A stretch of DNA of 35,962 nucleotides from Lactobacillus colini (GCF_017874575.1 NZ_JAGGLU010000016.1:1-35962), one strand, 5' to 3'; shown: positions 23,708 to 34,600, counted from the first letter of the stretch. Notes: generated by a model from the letters alone, not told the origin. Numbers and translations: made by a program.

Positions 23708-24208
23708 TTGAGTAAAGCTGCTATTGCTGCTAAAGAAAAGCTTGTTGACGCTTTTGCAGAAGAACTTAAGAATGCCAAGGCTATCTTAATCGTTGACTAC
23801 TTAGGTTTAACTGTTGAAGAAGTTACTAACTTACGTAGTGAATTACGTGATTCCGACGTTAAGATGAAGGTCATCAAGAATACTTACTTGAGACGTGCTG
23901 CTGAAAAGGCTGGTATCGAAGGTTTAGAAGATACTTTCGTAGGTCCTACTGCCGTTGTTTACACTGATAACGCAGAAGATATTACTGAACCAGCTCGTAT
24001 TGTTTCTAAATACGAAGATAATGTTGAAGCATTATCTATTAAGGGCGGTATGCTTGAAGGTAAGGTTGCCAGCCAAGAAGAAATCAAGAAACTTGCTGCT
24101 ATCCCAGGTCGCGAAGGCTTGCTTTCAATGCTTCTTTCTGTATTGCAAGCACCTGTTCGCAACGTGGCATACGCTGTTAAGGCTGTTGCTGATTCTAAAG
24201 ACGAATAA
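23708..24208 (+). CDS. rplJ: 50S ribosomal protein L10
   Basis: The 166-aa protein begins [20 protein letters not shown] and contains [21 protein letters not shown] and [14 protein letters not shown], typical of L10. It anchors L7/L12 dimers on the ribosomal stalk. The open frame runs upstream through the leader, but GGAGG at 23696-23700 and the family N-terminus place the start at the TTG at 23708. It is co-transcribed with rplL, 42 bases downstream. Confidence 0.96.
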   Translation: MSKAAIAAKEKLVDAFAEELKNAKAILIVDYLGLTVEEVTNLRSELRDSDVKMKVIKNTYLRRAAEKAGIEGLEDTFVGPTAVVYTDNAEDITEPARIVSKYEDNVEALSIKGGMLEGKVASQEEIKKLAAIPGREGLLSMLLSVLQAPVRNVAYAVKAVADSKDE

Positions 24209-24250
24209 TTTCGTAAATTTTAAAAAATATTATTTTGGAGGAAACTTATA

Positions 24251-24613
24251 ATGGCTTTAGATACTGATAAGATTATTGAAGCTTTAAAGGGTGCATCAAT
24301 CCTTGAATTGAACGACTTAGTAAAAGCTATCGAAGATGAATTTGGCGTTTCAGCTGCTGCTCCAGTTGCAGCTGCAGGTGCAGGCGCAGGTGCTGCTGAA
24401 AAGACTGAATTCGATGTTGAATTAACTGACGTTGGTCAAGAAAAAGTTAAGGTTATCAAGGTTGTACGTGACATCACTGGTCTTGGCCTTAAGGATTCTA
24501 AGGATCTTGTTGACGGTGCACCTAAGAACGTTAAGGAAGGCGTTTCCGAAGACGAAGCTAACGACATCAAGGCTAAACTTGAAGAAGTTGGTGCTACTGT
24601 AACTGTTAAGTAA
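24251..24613 (+). CDS. rplL: 50S ribosomal protein L7/L12
   Basis: The 120-aa protein has the usual three parts: an N-terminal dimerisation helix pair ([23 protein letters not shown]), an Ala/Gly hinge (~35-50), and the C-terminal factor-binding domain with [20 protein letters not shown]. It recruits translational GTPases. GGAGG at 24237-24241 precedes the ATG at normal distance. A strong terminator ends the operon. Confidence 0.97.
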   Translation: MALDTDKIIEALKGASILELNDLVKAIEDEFGVSAAAPVAAAGAGAGAAEKTEFDVELTDVGQEKVKVIKVVRDITGLGLKDSKDLVDGAPKNVKEGVSEDEANDIKAKLEEVGATVTVK

Positions 24614-24660
24614 TTATCAGTTCACTAATTAAATAATAATTGCATACTTGCAATATTTTT

Positions 24661-24691
24661 AGAACCGAATCGTTTGATTCGGTTCTTTTTT
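24661..24691 (+). terminator. Terminator of rplJ-rplL
   Basis: AGAACCGAATC (24661-24671) and GATTCGGTTCT (24676-24686) form a perfect 11-bp stem with a GTTT loop and a T run. Confidence 0.92.
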
Positions 24692-24718
24692 GCATATTTG
24701 TGTAAAAGAGTTGCTATT

Positions 24719-24767
24719 TTGGTTAAGTTTCTTTAATGTATATATTATAAAATAGTAAGCGCTAACA
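24719..24767 (+). promoter_or_regulatory. glpK promoter with CcpA cre box
   Basis: AGTAAGCGCTAACA at 24754-24767 matches the cre consensus (TGWAARCGYTWNCA) at every position but the first. It lies just after a TATTAT/TATAAA -10 region (24743-24751) with TTGGTT at 24719-24724 as possible -35. A cre box here should let CcpA repress glpK when glucose is present. Confidence 0.7.
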
Positions 24768-24783
24768 TTAATTGGAGACTTCT

Positions 24784-26286
24784 ATGGAAAAGGAAAAATA
24801 TATTTTAACAATTGACGAAGGCACATCAAGCACAAGAGCAATTATCTTTAATCATCAGGCTAAGCAAGTTGCTGTTGAACAGCAGGAATTTACCCAATAC
24901 TTTCCTAAGCCGGGTTGGGTAGAGCATGACGCTAATGAAATTTGGAATGCAGTATTATCGACAATTGCTAATGTATTTATTAAATCTGGCATTAAACCAG
25001 ATCAGATAGAGGGCATTGGAATTACTAATCAACGTGAAACAACAATAATATGGGATAAAGAAACAGGTCTACCAATCTATCATGCAGTTGTCTGGCAGTC
25101 ACGTCAGTCGGAACAAATTGCACAGAAGTTAATCGAAGAGGGTTATCAAGAAAAAATTCATCAAAAGACAGGTCTATTAATTGATCCTTATTTCTCAGCA
25201 ACTAAAATACGCTGGATTCTAGATCAAGTACCAGGTGCTCAGCAGAGAGCTGAAAAAGGCGAATTGCTTTTTGGGACAATAGATACCTGGTTAATCTGGA
25301 AGTTAACTGGTGGTCAGAGGCATATCACTGACTACACTAACGCTAGTCGAACTATGCTCTTCAACATAAATGAATTGAAGTGGGATGAAGATATTTTAAA
25401 ACTATTGAATATTCCTAAGAATCTGCTACCAGAAGTAGCTGAAAATATTGCTGATTTTGGTTATACCAAGGAATATCACTTCTATGGTTCTAAAGTTCCA
25501 ATTGCTGGAGTTGCTGGAGACCAGCAAGCCGCATTATTTGGCCAGTTAGCACTGAGAAAAGGACAAGTGAAAAATACTTACGGTACTGGTGCCTTTACCT
25601 TAATGAATCTCGGTGAAGAATTGAAATTATCCAAACATAAATTACTAACCAGTATTGCTTATGGCATAGATGGTAAGGTAAATTACGCACTTGAAGGCTC
25701 TATCTTCGTAGCCGGTTCGGCAATTCAATGGTTGAGAGATATGATGCAATTGATTGAAAGTGCTGGAGAATCAGAAGATCTTGCCAATAAATCAACTAAT
25801 AATGATGAAGTCTATGTTGTGCCAGCATTTACAGGATTAGGGGCTCCATATTGGCAACCCAATGCTAGAGGTAGTGTGTTTGGCTTAACAAGAGGAACAA
25901 CGCGGGCTGACTTTACCAAGGCAACCCTGCAATCATTAGCTTATCAAACTGCTGACTTAGTCAATACAATGCAACAAGATGCCGAAATTGCAATTCCTAG
26001 TTTGAAAGTTGATGGTGGTGCGTCACTAAATAATTATTTAATGCAATTCCAAGCCGATATCTTAAATATTCCAGTCATTAGGTCACATGATGTCGAAACT
26101 ACAGCCCTGGGCGCCGCATTTTTGGCAGGTTTATCAGTGGGATATTGGAAAGATATAGCAGAACTGCATTCTTTAGTTGAAGCAGGTCAAGAATATCAGC
26201 CTAACATGTCTAAAGATAGGCGGGCTAGATTGTTGCGTGGCTGGAAAAAAGCTGTAGAGGCGACGATTTTATTTGAAAATGATTAG
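24784..26286 (+). CDS. glpK: Glycerol kinase
   Basis: The 500-aa FGGY-family kinase follows the enterococcal enzyme closely: [55 protein letters not shown] and [17 protein letters not shown]. It phosphorylates glycerol to glycerol-3-phosphate. His232 in YHFYG is equivalent to the histidine that HPr phosphorylates to activate the enterococcal enzyme, so PTS control is expected. The usual N-terminal DQGTTS reads DEGTSS here. TTG at 24772 is in frame, but TTGGAGA at 24772-24778 is the ribosome site for the ATG at 24784. It works with the facilitator at 18843-19595; no glpO/glpD is in the window. Confidence 0.95.
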   Translation: MEKEKYILTIDEGTSSTRAIIFNHQAKQVAVEQQEFTQYFPKPGWVEHDANEIWNAVLSTIANVFIKSGIKPDQIEGIGITNQRETTIIWDKETGLPIYHAVVWQSRQSEQIAQKLIEEGYQEKIHQKTGLLIDPYFSATKIRWILDQVPGAQQRAEKGELLFGTIDTWLIWKLTGGQRHITDYTNASRTMLFNINELKWDEDILKLLNIPKNLLPEVAENIADFGYTKEYHFYGSKVPIAGVAGDQQAALFGQLALRKGQVKNTYGTGAFTLMNLGEELKLSKHKLLTSIAYGIDGKVNYALEGSIFVAGSAIQWLRDMMQLIESAGESEDLANKSTNNDEVYVVPAFTGLGAPYWQPNARGSVFGLTRGTTRADFTKATLQSLAYQTADLVNTMQQDAEIAIPSLKVDGGASLNNYLMQFQADILNIPVIRSHDVETTALGAAFLAGLSVGYWKDIAELHSLVEAGQEYQPNMSKDRRARLLRGWKKAVEATILFEND

Positions 26287-26363
26287 TTCAAAGTATACAA
26301 TTTTAAATCTATATGATTTAATTTAAGTATATTATTGTTTGCTAATTTGCAGATAAATAAAAA

Positions 26364-26372
26364 TGTTATAAT
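26364..26372 (+). promoter_or_regulatory. Extended -10 promoter of the first surface protein gene
   Basis: TGTTATAAT (26364-26372) is an extended consensus -10 about 60 bases before the ATG. The upstream TTTGCA is only 15 bases away. No terminator is evident after glpK, so read-through is possible. Confidence 0.5.
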
Positions 26373-26433
26373 CAAATTATAATGATATAAATTGACTTAT
26401 TTCATAAAAACTTTAATAGGAGGATTTATCTTA

Positions 26434-29400
26434 ATGGATAAAAAGGTTAACGAATTAAAGCGGGTACCTAGATTTAGTTTGAGAAAGTTAAATACTGGTA
26501 TGGCTTCTGTAGTATTAGGATTTGCAATTTTTGGTATTAATTTAGCTGCCAATGATTCTTCAGTACATGCTAGCACTGTTGAAACGAATAACTCTTCATC
26601 ATCCAATCAGGTAGCTACTGCAGAACCTACAGAAACTAAAGTAGCTAATAAAGATACCAATACGCTTGAAGTAAATAATCTCGCCTCCCAAACTCAAAAT
26701 GGGGGGGTAGAATCGACTTCTAGTCAAACTGATTCTGCTACAACTCAACAATTAACTGAAAGTAAAGCAGCTACTACAAGTTCAACTGATAGTGAGACTC
26801 CAAGTGGTGCTACTGTTGATGATAGCTATCTGAATACTCAAGATAGTGAAACCAACAAGAACTTGGCTAATGAGCATGCCTTAAGCTCTTCAGACAGCTA
26901 CAGTTCTAACATTTACCAAGGTAAAGACGGTAAATGGTACAAGGTTGTTACTATTAATGGCAATAATGCTGTTTATCAACCTGCAGATATTAGAGCGTCA
27001 AGTGTTTATAATAACTATGCAGATGATGTAGATGCCAATATTCACATGAGTAAGGAAGATTTGGGTAATGGTAAGGTTCATTGGACTATTACTTTCTTCC
27101 CATACCATGGACTTACATCTGATAATGGTAATGGTGATCTTAAAGGATTGCAAAATGCTAACTTTGGGTTAGCAATATCCAGAGACTATACAATTGATGG
27201 CGATGTAAAAGTTACTATCAATACTGATTTAAATAAGAGTGCAGTCTTCGAAGCGCATGACATTATGGTTAAATCACAAGAGTCAGTTACTCAAAGCTTT
27301 AATCCTAAGACTGATGTAAACTCTAATACTGGCTTAATTAATAGTGCTACTATGCCGGGCAACTTGACTAATGACTATATTCAAGGGCCATACTACTTCA
27401 CAACTGATACTGGTATCGGTAGTGAGAACCTTTATAGAGAATTTTTCCAAGATATAAATGATGGTGGTGTGGATGCCGAAGGTCGACAGTTTGTTGGTGG
27501 AGGGACCAATCCAGCCCACCAACTAAAGAGCAGCTTAAATCAGGTTAGAATGCATGATTATGAAACTGCTGTTCAGGGTGGTGTTGATAAGTATAATCAA
27601 TATTTATTCTATGATAAAAAAGATAACAACACTCTAAAAGATGGAGTCATCAATACCGGTATTTTTGACAAGGCTTTAATACTTAAGTCTTGGGGAACGA
27701 CTAGTTTGGCACAGTATTCAAGTTATACCGTAGAATTTGATACTCAACATAATGACAATACTGAAGCAAACTTGCAAAAAGGAAGTTTGGGTCAGCAGTT
27801 TTCTGGTGTAGCTGCAACTGTATATTCTTACCAAAATGCACATAATAATAAGTTTACTCGTGCACTTGGTGAACAGCGTACTCTAAATAAGAAAGCTGGA
27901 GTTTTCACTCCAGCAACACCTGAGGAAGTTATTGATAACTGGAAGCGTCTTGATGACACTTTAGACCAGTTAAACAAGGATCACTTAAACGATAACCAAC
28001 TTAATAATATTCGTCAGGCTGTTCACAACAGTGATGGTACTACAGATACTCTTAACAACATCGTCAAGGCTGGTAATGAGCTTAACGATGCCATGACTAA
28101 GCTGGGCCAGGGTCTTGGCTTAGATAACTTAAGCGATGATCCAAGCACTGCAACTAATGAAAACGCTCCAGTTAACGTTAAAAAGTCTGACAAGTACACT
28201 TACGCTAGTCCTGAAAAGAAACAAGCTTATGATGAAGCTGTTGCAAATGCTGAGAAGGTCTTTACCAAGACTGGTGAAAATGCAAACATCGATCAAGTGA
28301 CCAAATTGACCGATGCAGTAAATCAAGCTCGTGCTGCCTTAGATGGTGAATTGGAAACTAAAGCTGTCAACCCTGCAACTGTTAAGCAAGGTGAATCACT
28401 TCCAGATCCAGCTAGTCTGGTTGAATTTATTGATGAAAATGGCAATAAAGTTGATACACCAGCTGATGCCACTGTTGCATGGGAGAAGCAGCCTGACACC
28501 AGCAAGCTTGGCCCGCAAACAGGTACAGTTTCAGTAACTCATAATGGTAAGACCACTTCTATTCCTGTAACTGTGAATGTTGTTGCTCTTCCAGATAAAA
28601 AGACCCCTGTGTCTGATACAAACAAGTTGACTGATACCGAAAAAGCTGCGGTTGAAAACGGCGTTAAGAAAGCTAACCCTGATGCAACTAATGTAACTGT
28701 AGATGATCAGGGTAACGCTACTCTAACATTCAACGATCCAAATACTGGCAAGACCAGCACTTCGACTATTTCTGCTTCTGATCTTGTTAGCCAAAAAACT
28801 GACGCAGAAAAGAATCCAGTAAATGATCCAGAAAAGGTAAAAGTTGATGATCCAACTAAGTTAACCGATACTGAAAAGAATCAAGTCAAGACCAATGTTG
28901 AAAAGGCCAATCCTAGCGCAACAGATGTCACAGTAGATGACCAAGGTAACGCAACTTTAACATACGGAGACGGTTCGACTAACAATCTTACAAGTGATAA
29001 GACTGTACAAGCTAAAACTGATTCCGAAAAAAATCCAGCAAATGACCCAGAAAAGGTCAAAGTAGCTGATCCAACCAAGCTGACTGATAAAGAAAAGGAT
29101 CAAGTCAAGACCAACGTTGAAAAGTCCAATCCTAGCGCAACAGATGTCACAGTAGATGACCAAGGTAACGCAACTTTAACATACGGCGATGGTTCGACTA
29201 ACAATCTTACAAGTGATAAGACTGTACAAGCTAAAACTGATTCTGAAAAGAACCCAGCAAATGATCCAGAGAAGGTAAAAGTAGCTGATCCAACCAAGTT
29301 GACTGATAAAGAAAAGGATCAAGTCAAGACCAATGTTGAAGCAGCCAATCCTAGCGCAACAGATGTCACAGTAGATGACCAAGGTAACGCAACTTTAACG

Positions 29401-31302
29401 TACGGAGACGGTTCGACTAACAATCTTACAAGTGATAAGACTGTACAAGCCAAAACTGACGCAGAAAAGGATCCAGCAGTGGCTCCAAGCACAAAGACCC
29501 CAGTAGCTGATCCAACCAAGCTAACTGATGAAGAAAAGACTGCGGTTGAAAATAACGTTAAAGCATCAAATCCTAACGCAACAGATGTCACAGTAGATGA
29601 TAAGGGAAATGCAACATTGACATATGGTGATGGTTCAACTAATACTCTTGATCCAAGTCAGACAATTGTTCAAAAAGAATCTGATGCAGAAAAGAACCCA
29701 GCAGTAGCTCCAACTACTAAAGTGCCAGTAAGTGATACGAACAAGTTAACTGATACTGAAAAGTCTAAAGTAGAAAACAATGTAAAAGCTGCAAATCCAA
29801 ATGCCACTACAGTAACAGTGGATGACAAGGGAAATGCGACTTTAACATACGGCGATGGTTCAACTAACACTCTTTCAAGCAACAAGACAGTAGAATCTAA
29901 GCCAACTGAAAGCAAGACTGATGCAGAAAGCAATCCAGCCGTAGCTCCAGGTACCAAGGTACAAGTAAGTGATCCAAGCAAGTTAACTGAAACTGAAAAG
30001 AGCGAAGTAGAAAAGAACGTTAAGGAATCAAACCCAAGTGCCACTACAGTAACAGTGGATGACAAGGGAAATGCCACTTTAACATACGGTGACGGTTCAA
30101 CTAACACACTTTCAAGTGACAAGACAGTAGAATCTAAGTCAGCAGAAGCTAAGACAGATGCGGAAAGCAATCCAGCCGTAGCTCCAGGTACCAAGGTACA
30201 AGTAAGTGATCCAAGCAAGTTAACTGACACTGAAAAGTCTGAAGTAGAAAACAATGTAAAAGCCGCAAATCCAAATGCCACTAAGGTAACAGTAGATGAT
30301 AAGGGAAATGCAACTTTAACATACGACGATGGTTCAACTAACACACTTTCAAGTGACAAGACAGTAGAATCTAAGTCAGCAGAAGCTAAGACTGATGCAG
30401 AAAGCAATCCAGCAGTGGCTCCAACTACTAAAGTTTCAGTAGAAGATACGAACAAGTTAACTGATACTGAAAAGGGCGAAGTAGCAAATAATGTGAAAGA
30501 AGCAAACCCAAATGCAACCAACGTAACAGTGGATGACAAAGGAAACGCAACTTTAACATACGGTGACGGTTCAACTAACATTCTTTCAAGTGACAAGACA
30601 GTAGAAGCTAAGTCAACAGACACAAAGACCGATGCGGAAAGCAATCCAGCAGTGGCTCCAACTACTAAAGTTTCAGTAGAAGATACGAACAAGTTAACTG
30701 ATACTGAAAAGGACGAAGTAGCAGATAATGTAAAAGCCGCAAACCCAAACGCAACCAACGTAACAGTAGATGACAAGGGAAACGCCACTTTAACATACGG
30801 CGATGGCTCAACTAACACACTTTCAAGCGACAAGACAGTAGAAGCTAAGACTGATGCGGAAAACAATCCAGCCGTAGCTCCAGGTACCAAGGTACAAGTA
30901 AATGATCCAAGCAAGTTAACTGACACTGAGAAGTCCGAAGTAGAAAACAATGTAAAAGCCGCAAACCCAAGTGCTACTAACGTAACAGTAGATGATAAGG
31001 GTAATGCAATCTTAGCTTACAGTGATGGTTCAACTAATAAACTTGGTCATGATAAGCTTGTTGTGTCTAAGACTTCTGCAGATACTAAGACTACAGATGC
31101 AACTAAGATTATGACTTCAACCAATCAAACTGATAACACAAATAATAGTGATAACGGTTACACTTCTTCAACTCCAAGCTCTGCCAAGACTTTACCGCAG
31201 ACTGGTAGTAAAAATAACATCTTTGCAATACTTAGCGGGGCAGTAATGATAATAATGTCATTATTTGGTCTTGGAACCACTAAGCGTAAGAAAGAAGATT
31301 AA
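26434..31302 (+). CDS. Giant LPxTG surface adhesin with eleven tandem repeats
   Basis: This 1622-aa protein has a YSIRK-type signal (FSLRKLNTGMASVVLGFAIF, residues 14-33; likely cleavage after VHA at 46), a Ser/Thr/Asn-rich linker, an N-terminal region (~160-480) with no family I recognise, a helical FIVAR-like module (~580-640), a Rib-like beta domain (~641-719) and eleven 73-79-residue repeats (~721-1548). It ends with LPQTG (1587-1591), a membrane helix and RKKED, so sortase A should anchor it to peptidoglycan. Adhesion to host or other cells is an inference. ATG at 26434 is chosen over a TTG at 26392 because AGGAGG (26418-26423) precedes it. A G7 run at 26701-26707 could switch the frame. 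Strong terminator follows. Confidence 0.88.
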   Translation: MDKKVNELKRVPRFSLRKLNTGMASVVLGFAIFGINLAANDSSVHASTVETNNSSSSNQVATAEPTETKVANKDTNTLEVNNLASQTQNGGVESTSSQTDSATTQQLTESKAATTSSTDSETPSGATVDDSYLNTQDSETNKNLANEHALSSSDSYSSNIYQGKDGKWYKVVTINGNNAVYQPADIRASSVYNNYADDVDANIHMSKEDLGNGKVHWTITFFPYHGLTSDNGNGDLKGLQNANFGLAISRDYTIDGDVKVTINTDLNKSAVFEAHDIMVKSQESVTQSFNPKTDVNSNTGLINSATMPGNLTNDYIQGPYYFTTDTGIGSENLYREFFQDINDGGVDAEGRQFVGGGTNPAHQLKSSLNQVRMHDYETAVQGGVDKYNQYLFYDKKDNNTLKDGVINTGIFDKALILKSWGTTSLAQYSSYTVEFDTQHNDNTEANLQKGSLGQQFSGVAATVYSYQNAHNNKFTRALGEQRTLNKKAGVFTPATPEEVIDNWKRLDDTLDQLNKDHLNDNQLNNIRQAVHNSDGTTDTLNNIVKAGNELNDAMTKLGQGLGLDNLSDDPSTATNENAPVNVKKSDKYTYASPEKKQAYDEAVANAEKVFTKTGENANIDQVTKLTDAVNQARAALDGELETKAVNPATVKQGESLPDPASLVEFIDENGNKVDTPADATVAWEKQPDTSKLGPQTGTVSVTHNGKTTSIPVTVNVVALPDKKTPVSDTNKLTDTEKAAVENGVKKANPDATNVTVDDQGNATLTFNDPNTGKTSTSTISASDLVSQKTDAEKNPVNDPEKVKVDDPTKLTDTEKNQVKTNVEKANPSATDVTVDDQGNATLTYGDGSTNNLTSDKTVQAKTDSEKNPANDPEKVKVADPTKLTDKEKDQVKTNVEKSNPSATDVTVDDQGNATLTYGDGSTNNLTSDKTVQAKTDSEKNPANDPEKVKVADPTKLTDKEKDQVKTNVEAANPSATDVTVDDQGNATLTYGDGSTNNLTSDKTVQAKTDAEKDPAVAPSTKTPVADPTKLTDEEKTAVENNVKASNPNATDVTVDDKGNATLTYGDGSTNTLDPSQTIVQKESDAEKNPAVAPTTKVPVSDTNKLTDTEKSKVENNVKAANPNATTVTVDDKGNATLTYGDGSTNTLSSNKTVESKPTESKTDAESNPAVAPGTKVQVSDPSKLTETEKSEVEKNVKESNPSATTVTVDDKGNATLTYGDGSTNTLSSDKTVESKSAEAKTDAESNPAVAPGTKVQVSDPSKLTDTEKSEVENNVKAANPNATKVTVDDKGNATLTYDDGSTNTLSSDKTVESKSAEAKTDAESNPAVAPTTKVSVEDTNKLTDTEKGEVANNVKEANPNATNVTVDDKGNATLTYGDGSTNILSSDKTVEAKSTDTKTDAESNPAVAPTTKVSVEDTNKLTDTEKDEVADNVKAANPNATNVTVDDKGNATLTYGDGSTNTLSSDKTVEAKTDAENNPAVAPGTKVQVNDPSKLTDTEKSEVENNVKAANPSATNVTVDDKGNAILAYSDGSTNKLGHDKLVVSKTSADTKTTDATKIMTSTNQTDNTNNSDNGYTSSTPSSAKTLPQTGSKNNIFAILSGAVMIIMSLFGLGTTKRKKED
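28594..31077 (+). repeat. Eleven tandem repeats of 219-237 bp inside the adhesin gene
   Basis: Each unit reads (T/K)(V/P)xVxDxxKLTDTEK, a variable helix ending (A/S)NPxAT, then VTVDDxGNATLTYGDGSTN and a linker. Unit starts are near 28594, 28828, 29047, 29266, 29485, 29710, 29947, 30184, 30421, 30658 and 30880. Units 2-4 (period 219) are nearly identical; units 6-9 have period 237 because of a longer SxxxK linker. Unit 1 carries a longer loop (FNDPNTGKTSTST). Unit 11 is diverged at its end. Confidence 0.93.
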
Positions 31303-31317
31303 ATAACGCATTAAAAA

Positions 31318-31356
31318 GACGGTGAAATCATCTTAATATGATTTCACCGCTTTTTT
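31318..31356 (+). terminator. Terminator of the first surface protein gene
   Basis: GGTGAAATCAT (31321-31331) and ATGATTTCACC (31338-31348) form a perfect 11-bp stem followed by GC and six Ts. Confidence 0.92.
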
Positions 31357-31570
31357 ATATTATTTAAAGATTTTGGTTATTGGTGATGAATTATTTGATT
31401 TATCGATGATATAGTAGCATTATGGATATGAATAGATGCAAATATTTAATCATTAATTGTATATAAATTTTTATTTGGACACATCTTTTCTTTACATAGT
31501 TTTTCAAGTAGAATAAAATAATAACTACAGTTATAGATGTAAAATATTTCAATTATTTAGAATAAAAGGA

Positions 31571-31576
31571 TATAAT
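31571..31576 (+). promoter_or_regulatory. Possible -10 box of the second surface protein gene
   Basis: A consensus TATAAT lies about 50 bases before the ATG, with only a weak TTCAAT 17 bases upstream. The spacer 31357-31624 otherwise shows AT-rich sequence without an ORF. Confidence 0.4.
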
Positions 31577-31624
31577 TTTACAAAAATAAAATAACGATAA
31601 AATACCTGATCAAGGAGAACAAGA

Positions 31625-34600
31625 ATGTTAAGTAAAAAGAATCATAAATTAATCCAGGAACGCCAAGCTGACCGCGCTCAACGTTTCGGATTACGGAAAT
31701 TAGGGATCGGACTAGTTTCGGTGATTTTAGGATCAGTTATGACAATAACTACTTCTCAAAATAAGGTTCATGCTGCTTCCGAAAATTCTCCAGAAACTTC
31801 CGTCATTAGTGGCAATTCAAATTCTGCATCGACTGCTTCTGATAGTAATGCTTCTTCTGCTGCAGATACTTCTTCCAATGCCACTGCGGAATCTACATCA
31901 TCAAATAAGTCAAGTAATGCAGCTGATAATCAAGTGGCAGCTACTTCTCGCACTGCAACTAACACAACTAGCACAACTGACAGTACTTCTGATCAAAGTA
32001 CCACTGCTGCAAGTTCAACAGCTTCTAGCCAACCTGTAAATAATTCTGAAGATTCAAATGATAATACAAATTCAGACTCCTCGAATAACGTATCATCAGA
32101 TAAGTCTACTACTGTTTCAACAGATAAGTTATCAACTAATAGTCTTGCTACAAATACTATAAGTGACTCTAAAGTTGCAACAACTTCCGCTTCTTCTTCA
32201 TCTACAACTACAGCTACTGGTACAACTACTTCTCTTGGTTATGTTGTTCCAAGTGATACTTACAATGCCAATACTACTCCTTTAACGGTCAAGGATAAGT
32301 ATGGTAATACATTAACACTTAACAAAAATACTGTTGGTACTGATACTACTGGTCTAACACTTGAGTATACTGGTAATGTTAAGAACGGGGATTCTGTAAC
32401 TATTAATATTCCTAAAGGAGTCTCTTATCAAATTGTACTTTCTCAAGGTAATCAATTAGATGGTGGATCTCTACCTAGTGCTGGTATAGGAACAGGTACT
32501 TATACTACCGATAGCAATGGTAACGATATTGTTACTTATAATTTCACAGCGGCTTCTAGTGTGCAATTAATGCTTAACTTCACAGCCAAAAACTCATACT
32601 ATGCTCAAAATAGCCCAATGGATGATCCAATTGGTACGATAGCTAAGATGATTACTTGGACATCTACTAGAGATGGGGTTACTACTAATAACCCAGACTT
32701 AATATTGTGGCAAACATTAGCTAACCCAGACATTACTATCGATAATGTTAGTAGAATAGTTCCATCAGAAACAGTAGTTAAAAGAGTTTTGCCAAATGCA
32801 GAATATACTTTTAGTATAAAAGCTTCTCAACTTGATGGTTTACCACTTAATTATCCTGGTACTGCACTAAGCAGATACGTTAACAATGGTGCAACTATTA
32901 CAGTTCCTGTACCTGAAGACTTCGTATTGAATGCAGAGAGTTCTCTTGCATTGACACAACTGCAATCTAAGAATTCGACGAGTACTACTAACTTTTCAGG
33001 AGTGACTATTACTCAGCCTGGAGGTAAGGGTCACGATGTTATTATTACTGTTCCTAAAGGCAATGGTGGTACTGGTTCAGATCCTGGTACTACATTTAAA
33101 TTAGTTGGTAGTTTTGAACTTGATCGTCCAGAAAGTGATGTAACTCTGAGTTCAACAACTAATCCACTAGCTTCTAATAACGGTAAGATTTTAATTCAAG
33201 AACAAATTAAGACTCCTGATGGCTTAAAGACATTGACAGCTAGTGCTGGTACTTGGACAGCAATTATTGCGGGTTCTGTTCCACCAGATACAGAAGGTAA
33301 CTTTGGATTAGTTGCATATGGTAATAACCAAAGTAATACATTTTTATTAGATAGTGACCCTAATGACGATCCTGCTATTGTTAACTACTTCGGTTTTAGC
33401 AACAATACTGCTTACCAACTTGACGATACTACTATTACCTTAAACCTAGCTGATGGTCTTGATGTAACTGCTATTAAGACACCAGTTAGTTCAACTACTT
33501 TGCCTGGAACTACAGAATACGGATATAAGATTTACTATACAGATGGCACTACTGCAACTGGTAGTGTTGCTGCCGGCGATACTGTAACTGCTCAAGATGG
33601 TAAGTATATTCGTAAGATTGATTTTATGCCTAATGTTATCAAGTCAGGTAGTGCTACTAATATAAGTGGTATTCCTTATAGTCAAGGTACCTATGGCCCA
33701 ACTAAACAGCCAGATAATGTGGTTAACTTTATTGCTTATGGTAAGTTGGGAACTACTAAGGATGATGGAACACCAATTGTTGCTGGTGATGAGCTAGTAT
33801 CGTCAATTACCATCAATTCTGCAGACTTTGATAGTAGTAAGACTACTGGTACAACTAATACCCAAACTGTTATTGGTGAAGACAGCTTAGTCAGCAACGG
33901 ACAAACATATACTTGGCAAGGTAACACAACACCTGGTACCAAAAATGCTGGTTATGTAGGATTTATGGGCGGGCTTGACGATGTTAACAAGAATAGCCAG
34001 AGAGTTTATGAACCAATTATCTACTATGTATTACCTAAATACTTCACTTATAACTACAACTTAAATGATCTTAGAAATAAGTCTGGTGAGCCTAAGGTTA
34101 CTAGCTATGGTTATGATGGACGTCAAGTTGTAAAGATTGATTACACAGGTACAGGTCAATACATTAACACAGCAAATAATTCAGGTGTATATGATCAGGC
34201 GTGGCTTGATATTTCTTCAGATGCCTTGCCAGGAACTTATCAAGCAGAAGTATATATTTATAGCCCTCATACTAAGTTGTTGAATACTGTAGCTACTGAT
34301 ATTGATCGCGACATTGTTGATGGTCAAGAAGGTACTATTTACAATGCTGGAACTGGTTCATATGTAGTTAGTGTTCCTAAGATTTACTATGTTCCTAACG
34401 TTAGTCAAGGTAACTTAGATATCAGTCAAGTATCAGACGGAACTTCAAGTGATAAGGGATCAGACAAGATGCAGTATTACGTATCTGTGGCTAACTATAC
34501 TACTAGTGCCATGAATAATGCCCACTTGTTGATCAACTTACCACAAGCAGATGCTACCCATTTCCAATTCCAATTGACTGGACCAATTTCATTTGAACAA

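Noticed and set aside
29670..30950. Long 426-codon open frame on the minus strand across the adhesin repeats, and similar shorter ones at 28881-29591
   Set aside because: They mirror the repeat periodicity and skewed codon use of the plus-strand gene, have no ribosome site, and give repetitive Val/Ser/Leu-rich products. They are shadows.
28594..31077. Regular spacing of repeats considered as a CRISPR-like or satellite array
   Set aside because: The units are 219-237 bp, in frame, and encode a conserved protein module; there are no short palindromic repeats with unique spacers.
31770..32039. 89-codon Leu-rich plus-strand frame within the second surface gene
   Set aside because: It is an out-of-frame reading of the Ser/Thr-rich stretch, with no ribosome site, inside a clearly coding frame.
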